DNA of 17,637 bases from Calditrichota bacterium (GTDB lineage Bacteria; Zixibacteria; MSB-5A5; GN15; FEB-12), in NCBI GenBank assembly GCA_008501655.1, contig QQUK01000332.1:1-17637 (forward strand). The letters are read 5' to 3'. This document shows, in pieces, positions 14,600 through 17,637 of the stretch. Below the pieces are notes generated by a model. That model ran no database searches and was not told where the DNA came from. It was given only the letters and a program-made list of their open reading frames with translations. Within the stretch, counting starts at the first letter, position 1; each line of letters starts with the position of its first letter. Made by a program: the position numbers and the translations under genes.

Positions 14600-15226
14600 T
14601 TATCGGTCTAATCCAATAAAAAATTTATTTATAAAATATCTGAGCAAAACTGTCTCTTCACCAAGTTCCGGATGAAAAGAAGATGCTAAAATATTTCCTT
14701 TCTCAACTAATACGGGCTCTCCGTTAAATTCAGCAAGTACGGAAACATCTTTCCCTACCCGTGTTATTCGCGGAGCCCTGATAAATGATGCCTCAAAACT
14801 TGCTTTTTGTCCGTTTAACTCAGCTGTCAGGACTTCAGTAAATGAAAAAACCTGCCTGCCGAAAGCTGTTCTGCGGACATCGATATCAATCAATCCAAAT
14901 GGTTTTACATCCGACTGATTTTCTTCTATCGACTTTGACAACAGTATCATTCCGGCACAAGTTCCCCAAATCGGTTTGATCTTTCCAAAAGCGATGAGCT
15001 TGTCCCGAAGGTTAAACCGGTCAATCAGCTTATCCATTGTCGTCGATTCCCCACCAGGGAGAATCAGACCATCGATTTCATCAAGCTGATGGGGTAATTT
15101 CACTAAACTTGACCCTATTTCGAGCGATTTGAGCTGTTTCTGGTGAGCTTCATAGTCGCCCTGAAGCCCCAGAACACCTATATGCAGTTTATCTGTATTT
15201 GCCATATTCATTATCATAGTATTCAT
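14600..15226 (-). CDS. pdxT: PLP synthase glutaminase subunit PdxT
   Basis: Class I glutaminase that supplies ammonia to PdxS for pyridoxal 5'-phosphate synthesis. The 208-residue protein has IGVLGLQGDYEAH near the start, LPGGESTTMDKL (56-67), the nucleophile C90 in IWGTCAGM, and the catalytic pair H185/E187 in SSFHPELGEE. There are four in-frame ATGs in the first eight codons (15226, 15217, 15211, 15205) and none has a Shine-Dalgarno. Family proteins begin close to LHIGVLGLQ, so the fourth (MANTDKLHIG) is also reasonable. A good promoter at 15240-15267 would start transcription only about 7 bases before the first ATG. It leads the pdxT-lipA-ispH-ccmF run and is separated from pdxS by repeats and the ankyrin gene. 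Confidence 0.95.
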   Translation of the reverse strand: MNTMIMNMANTDKLHIGVLGLQGDYEAHQKQLKSLEIGSSLVKLPHQLDEIDGLILPGGESTTMDKLIDRFNLRDKLIAFGKIKPIWGTCAGMILLSKSIEENQSDVKPFGLIDIDVRRTAFGRQVFSFTEVLTAELNGQKASFEASFIRAPRITRVGKDVSVLAEFNGEPVLVEKGNILASSFHPELGEETVLLRYFINKFFIGLDR

Positions 15227-15239
15227 ACAATTTTCGCAA

Positions 15240-15267
15240 AGTATAGCCTAAAAATAGTTAAAATCAA
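15240..15267 (-). promoter_or_regulatory. Sigma70-like promoter for the pdxT-lipA-ispH-ccmF run
   Basis: Minus-strand TTGATT (15267-15262), a 16-base spacer, and TATACT (15245-15240). The predicted start near 15233 leaves almost no leader before the first pdxT ATG. Confidence 0.5.
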
Positions 15268-15330
15268 TCTCTATTTATTAGTATTTTCACTGATATTTTT
15301 TTAGCAGGTCGTTGTTGGAGTTTTGTGTTA

Positions 15331-15394
15331 TGTCAGGTCCTGATTCGTCTTGGCGAATTGTGACCTGACAATATGAGATACCTGACATAAAAAA
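15331..15394. repeat. Nested palindromic module J (TGTCAGGT..ACCTGACA)
   Basis: Outer stem TGTCAGGT (15331-15338) with ACCTGACA (15363-15370), and inner stem ATTCG / CGAAT (15343-15347, 15354-15358). It is followed by GAGATACCTGACATAAAAAA, which parallels the GAGATACCCGACATAAAAAA of copy A. It is thus a diverged member of the same family with both stems changed. Confidence 0.6.
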
Positions 15395-15399
15395 GCTGT

Positions 15400-15510
15400 C
15401 ACCCTAAGAACATACCTGTAGGTCGGGTTCCGTTGTCTCAAAATCGGTAGATTTTGAGGGCGAGATACCCGACATAAAAAAACTGTCAGGCGAGACGCCT
15501 GACAGCACAT
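15400..15510. repeat. 110-bp structured repeat, copy A
   Basis: Aligns end to end with copy B (16381-16490), with five substitutions and one single-base gap. It contains an outer stem GTCGGGT (15422-15428) / ACCCGAC (15467-15473), an inner stem CTCAAAATC (15437-15445) / GATTTTGAG (15450-15458), and a separate hairpin CTGTCAGGCG / CGCCTGACAG (15483-15492, 15496-15505). On the minus strand the last hairpin is followed by seven T. Confidence 0.85.
15476..15505 (-). terminator. Intrinsic terminator within repeat copy A
   Basis: On the minus strand a 10-base GC-rich stem CTGTCAGGCG / CGCCTGACAG with three-base loop runs straight into TTTTTTT (15482-15476). It is 136 bases after the ankyrin gene's stop, so it is the likely terminator of that gene and insulates pdxT. 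Confidence 0.7.
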
Positions 15511-15518
15511 TTTACTAC

Positions 15519-15601
15519 ATTCCCGGTCAGACTACAAATGACAAAGGAAAACCGAGTAGGTCGAAAGTCTTGACTTTCGACAAAAAAATGTCATTCGGGA
15601 A
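15519..15601. repeat. Nested palindromic module E
   Basis: Three concentric inverted repeats: TTCCCG (15520-15525) / CGGGAA (15596-15601), AATGACA (15537-15543) / TGTCATT (15589-15595), and a central perfect 10-base hairpin GTCGAAAGTC-TT-GACTTTCGAC (15560-15581). The centre begins GTAGGTCG as do the other modules. It lies just after the ankyrin gene's stop. Confidence 0.6.
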
Positions 15602-15640
15602 GCTAGACAGCACAATATAAATTTGGGATATAACAATCAT

Positions 15641-16177
15641 TTACAAAATCTTCAAATATTCCAAAACAGTTTTCGCCTCATCACCACCTTTTTCAGCATG
15701 ATGAATCAACGAAAGTCCATGAGGACCTTTACAATCTTTCAAATAAGGAAATGAGTCAATCAGACTTTTGACAGCATCAAGCTGTCCGAGCATTGCTGAA
15801 GTAAAGATATCAGGTCGGGCTCCCTGTTCTAATAGATACAGTGCGATTTTTTTATTCCCGACATGGGATGCCGCCCCTAATCCGGTTTCAAAATCTCCGC
15901 CGCCCCAGTCCCAGGATGCTGTCACTAATTCAGGTGTAGATTCCACCATCTTTTTTACTGTATCAAAGTTAAAGTGTGAAAACCGGACAAACTCCTGTAC
16001 CAATGCCGGCTCAAGTTGTGCGTCTTTATCACCGGCAAAATCTTTGTTTTTCTGCATAACAGAATCAGGGATGATAGTCTGTGTAATTCCTTTGATTCCG
16101 AATATTGTCGAAGCTCCGACTGTTAGAAGCCCCATACGTATAATATTGCGCCGATTGATTTGCTTGTCCGAACTCAT
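15641..16177 (-). CDS. Tat-exported ankyrin-repeat protein
   Basis: A 178-residue protein with a twin-arginine signal (NRRNIIRMG, R9-R10, then a hydrophobic stretch to about residue 28), so it is probably exported folded. Residues about 60-178 form ankyrin-like helical repeats: VQEFVRFSHFNFDTVKKMVE, TGLGAASHVGNKKIALYLLEQGARP, FTSAMLGQLDAVKSLIDSFP, GPHGLSLIHHAEKGGDEAKTVLEYL. The WDWGGGDFETGLGAASH and GPHGLSLIHHA segments recall a small family of Tat-exported ankyrin proteins I have seen annotated only as ankyrin. The function is unknown, and no cofactor motif is evident despite several histidines. AAAGGAA lies before the ATG, between ATTTTC and GAAAAT arms (16178-16196) that could hide it. It lies between pdxS and pdxT, flanked by palindromic repeats, and may be a later insertion. 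Confidence 0.85.
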   Translation of the reverse strand: MSSDKQINRRNIIRMGLLTVGASTIFGIKGITQTIIPDSVMQKNKDFAGDKDAQLEPALVQEFVRFSHFNFDTVKKMVESTPELVTASWDWGGGDFETGLGAASHVGNKKIALYLLEQGARPDIFTSAMLGQLDAVKSLIDSFPYLKDCKGPHGLSLIHHAEKGGDEAKTVLEYLKIL

Positions 16178-16268
16178 ATTTTCCTTTCGTGAAAATGGCT
16201 ATAATTCTTTAACGAGCAGGAAATTGGATTGTTTCACTCTATTATTTTCACAAAAAGATAAAAAAAAC

Positions 16269-16315
16269 AGTACCTGTAGGTCGGGTTCCGTTGTCTTAAA
16301 ATCGGGAGATTTTGA
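16269..16315. repeat. Truncated copy C of the structured repeat
   Basis: Matches the first part of copies A and B (from the GTAGGTCGGGTTCC start through GATTTTGAG) but stops before the right outer arm and the terminator hairpin. It keeps the inner stem with one change (TTAAAATC / GATTTTGAG). Module D begins five bases later. Confidence 0.75.
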
Positions 16316-16320
16316 GTACT

Positions 16321-16380
16321 TGTAGGTCGGGTTCCCGGAGAGAAACGATAGTTTCTCGAAGAACCCGACATATAAATTAT
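16321..16380. repeat. Palindromic module D with a different inner stem
   Basis: Outer stem GTCGGGTTC (16326-16334) / GAACCCGAC (16361-16369) is a perfect 9 bases. The inner stem is GAGAAAC-GATA-GTTTCTC (16340-16357) instead of the CTCAAAATC / GATTTTGAG of A to C. Copy B starts immediately after it. Confidence 0.75.
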
Positions 16381-16490
16381 CACCTTGAGAACATACCGTA
16401 GGTCGGGTTCCGTTGTCTCAAAATCGGGAGATTTTGAGGGCGAGAAACCCGACATAAAAAAACTGTCAGGCGAGATGCCTGACAGCACAT
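16381..16490. repeat. 110-bp structured repeat, copy B
   Basis: Near-identical to copy A. The outer stem is one pair longer (GTCGGGTT / AACCCGAC) because T is replaced by A beside the right arm. The inner stem loop is GGGA, and the terminal hairpin CTGTCAGGC / GCCTGACAG (16463-16471, 16477-16485) is followed by seven T on the minus strand. Confidence 0.85.
16456..16485 (-). terminator. Intrinsic terminator within repeat copy B
   Basis: Minus-strand 9-base stem CTGTCAGGC / GCCTGACAG, five-base loop, then TTTTTTT (16462-16456). It lies 123 bases after the pdxS stop and is the best terminator candidate for pdxS. Confidence 0.7.
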
Positions 16491-16493
16491 AAT

Positions 16494-16520
16494 CTGTCAC
16501 CCTGAGCTTGTCGAAGGGTG
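16494..16520. repeat. CACCCTGAGC..TCGAAGGGTG hairpin repeat
   Basis: CACCCT and AGGGTG arms around GAGCTTGTCGA, preceded by CTGT. Second member of the family seen at 1977-2002. Confidence 0.6.
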
Positions 16521-16531
16521 CTCCATAAACT

Positions 16532-16549
16532 CCCCTCTAACAAGAGGGG
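16532..16549. repeat. CCCCTCT / AGAGGGG hairpin
   Basis: Perfect 7-base stem (16532-16538, 16543-16549) with loop AACA, followed by CTGGGGGTGTGT. No T-run on either side, so it is a palindromic element rather than a terminator. Confidence 0.55.
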
Positions 16550-16576
16550 CTGGGGGTGTGTAATTTATTGTGAGTA

Positions 16577-16594
16577 GCAGACGCCCTCGTCTGC
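16577..16594. repeat. GCAGACG-CCCT-CGTCTGC hairpin
   Basis: Perfect 7-base stem with four-base loop starting 14 bases after the pdxS stop on the minus strand. There is no T-run after it, so it may protect the pdxS mRNA 3' end or be an unrelated dispersed palindrome. Confidence 0.55.
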
Positions 16595-16607
16595 CCCAAC
16601 TAAACAT

Positions 16608-17492
16608 TTACCGTGTCTGGAGTAGTTCCTCATCCGGGATATCGGCTGCCTGGATACCTTTCATTGCATTACCCAATCCACGCGATGCATCGGCAATGAT
16701 TTTGAAATCTTGCCAGTGAGTCGTTGCGGAAACAATTGCTTTAGCACGTTCTGCCGGGTTATCGGATTTAAAGATACCGGAACCGACAAAAACAGCTTCA
16801 GCACCAAGTTCCATACAGAGGGCAGCATCAGCCGGAGTAGCTATTCCGCCGGCGGCAAAATTCGGCACCGGAAGTTTTCCGGTTTTGGCAACTATCCGGA
16901 CGAGGTCAATGGAGACCTGATAATCTTTAGCGATACCAAACAATTCTTCATCAGTCATGACTGTCAGAGATTTCATAATCGAATTGATTTCCCGAAGATG
17001 TTTGACAGCGTGGGATACATCACCGGTACCGGCTTCACCTTTGGTCCGAATCATGGCAGCACCTTCAGAGATTCTTCGGAGTGCTTCACCAAGATTCCGG
17101 CAGCCGCAGACAAACGGTACTTTGTAGTTCCATTTGTTGATATGATACTTTTCGTCAGCTGGGGTGAGGACTTCGGATTCATCAATAAAGTCGACTTCGA
17201 GAGCTTCCAAAACGCGGGCTTCGGTAATATGACCGATACGGCATTTAGCCATAACCGGAATTGTCACCGCTTTTTTGATACCGTCAATCATATCCGGATC
17301 AGACATACGGGCAACACCGCCATCGGCACGAATATCAGAGGGAACCCGTTCAAGAGCCATTACAGCAGCAGCACCGGCGTCTTCGGCGATTTTTGCCTGG
17401 TCAGGAGTGACAACATCCATAATCACCCCGCCTTTGAGCATCTCCGCCAAACCTATTTTGACTTTATGTTCTTTACTGGTAAAATCTATCAC
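16608..17492 (-). CDS. pdxS: PLP synthase subunit PdxS
   Basis: Synthase subunit that builds pyridoxal 5'-phosphate from ribose 5-phosphate, glyceraldehyde 3-phosphate and ammonia; it forms a dodecamer that binds PdxT. The 294-residue (beta/alpha)8 protein has D26 (GGVIMDVVT), the imine-forming lysines K83 (IPVMAKCRIGH) and K151 (IRTKGEAGTGD), and the FAAGGIATPADAALCMELGAEAVFVGSGIF phosphate-binding region. The last residues (DEELLQTR) are slightly short but normal. The start is GTG at 17492, with AGGAG about 8 bases upstream and no in-frame ATG there. It has its own transcription unit: a terminator of the preceding gene lies upstream and repeat copy B supplies one downstream. Confidence 0.97.
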   Translation of the reverse strand: MIDFTSKEHKVKIGLAEMLKGGVIMDVVTPDQAKIAEDAGAAAVMALERVPSDIRADGGVARMSDPDMIDGIKKAVTIPVMAKCRIGHITEARVLEALEVDFIDESEVLTPADEKYHINKWNYKVPFVCGCRNLGEALRRISEGAAMIRTKGEAGTGDVSHAVKHLREINSIMKSLTVMTDEELFGIAKDYQVSIDLVRIVAKTGKLPVPNFAAGGIATPADAALCMELGAEAVFVGSGIFKSDNPAERAKAIVSATTHWQDFKIIADASRGLGNAMKGIQAADIPDEELLQTR

Positions 17493-17580
17493 TTAATTTA
17501 CTCCTATCTCAAAACAGAAAAATTACAATAATGCACTAGTTATACCAAAGTGCTCTATATTTGATACGGAGAAATATAAT

Positions 17581-17607
17581 AAAAAAAGGGGCTTTTTGAC
17601 AAGCCCC
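17581..17607 (-). terminator. Intrinsic terminator of an off-window upstream gene
   Basis: Minus-strand stem GGGGCTT / AAGCCCC (17607-17601 with 17594-17588), six-base loop, then TTTTTTT (17587-17581). It marks the end of a minus-strand gene to the right of the window and implies that pdxS is transcribed from a promoter between about 17500 and 17580. Confidence 0.8.
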
Positions 17608-17637
17608 AAGAGAAAATTAGGTCAAATTTGATACGAA

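Noticed and set aside
15328..15510. 60-codon minus-strand frame inside the repeat block, and an 88-codon frame at 16234-16500 sharing the peptide NLPILRQRNPTYRY
   Set aside because: Both are translations of the same palindromic repeat (copies A and B/C). They have no ribosome site, and the shared peptide simply reflects the DNA repeat.
15331..16490. CRISPR array
   Set aside because: Repeats are few, of unequal length and not separated by uniform spacers, and no cas genes are present.
15325..16607. Insertion sequence or transposon
   Set aside because: No transposase or integrase frame, and no target-site duplication could be defined. A small non-autonomous element remains possible.
16710..17531. 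273-codon plus-strand frame antisense to pdxS
   Set aside because: pdxS on the opposite strand has all catalytic residues; the antisense frame is a by-product of its codon use.
17493..17580. Promoter for pdxS (TTGGTA-17-TAATTT on the minus strand)
   Set aside because: A promoter must be near here, but this match is weak and several alternatives are equally good, so no exact site is called.

Overview
This 17.6 kb window is an ordinary-looking bacterial chromosome segment of about 40% GC by eye. It holds 15 protein genes (14 complete, 1 cut by the left edge), all on the minus strand except one periplasmic foldase. There are no tRNA, rRNA, CRISPR or transposase genes. The gene set points to a Gram-negative, heme- and quinone-using bacterium: a PpiD/SurA-type periplasmic foldase, a secreted M23 peptidase, CcmF cytochrome c maturation, ETF:quinone oxidoreductase, a Tat-exported protein, IspH (MEP pathway) and PdxS/PdxT (DXP-independent PLP synthesis). 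The intergenic hairpin repeats (CACCCTGAG..TCGAAGGGTG type, GCAGACG..CGTCTGC type, GTCGGGTTC..GAACCCGAC type) look to me like those of environmental FCB-group or candidate-phylum genomes, for example Zixibacteria-like lineages. That is an impression from memory and I cannot place the organism from one window.

Layout, left to right. 1-1118: 5' two-thirds of an M3 oligoendopeptidase F-like gene (-). 1209-1934: rhomboid protease (-). 2020-4287: large exported M23 peptidase (-). 4288-4493: a divergent promoter region in which two opposed promoters appear to share one -35 element. 4494-6350: PpiD-like foldase (+), closed by a strong terminator. 6404-8378: small membrane protein and ETF-QO (-). 8487-8978: ArsC/Spx-fold protein with a basic low-complexity tail (-). 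8979-9321: AT-rich gap. 9322-10259: O-methyltransferase overlapped by a small Rieske protein (-). 10438-15226: an operon-like run pdxT-lipA-ispH-ccmF (-). 15227-16607: two blocks of palindromic repeats flanking a Tat-exported ankyrin gene. 16608-17492: pdxS (-). A minus-strand terminator of an off-window gene lies at 17581-17607.

How they work together. PdxS and PdxT form the two-subunit PLP synthase, but here their genes are about 1.4 kb apart. An ankyrin gene and repeat arrays lie between them, and pdxT has its own promoter-like sequence. The pdxT run also carries lipoate synthesis, isoprenoid synthesis and cytochrome c maturation; LipA and IspH are both Fe-S enzymes. ETF-QO feeds electrons from flavoprotein dehydrogenases into the quinone pool. 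The M23 peptidase, foldase and rhomboid are envelope proteins.

The most interesting non-coding signal is a family of nested stem-loop modules at 15331-15601 and 16269-16490. Outer stems are conserved while inner stems are swapped. Two 110-bp copies at about 95% identity each end in a minus-strand intrinsic terminator and lie downstream of pdxS and of the ankyrin gene respectively. I found no clear new defence or enzymatic system. The best leads are this repeat family, the inserted ankyrin cassette and the overlapping divergent promoters.
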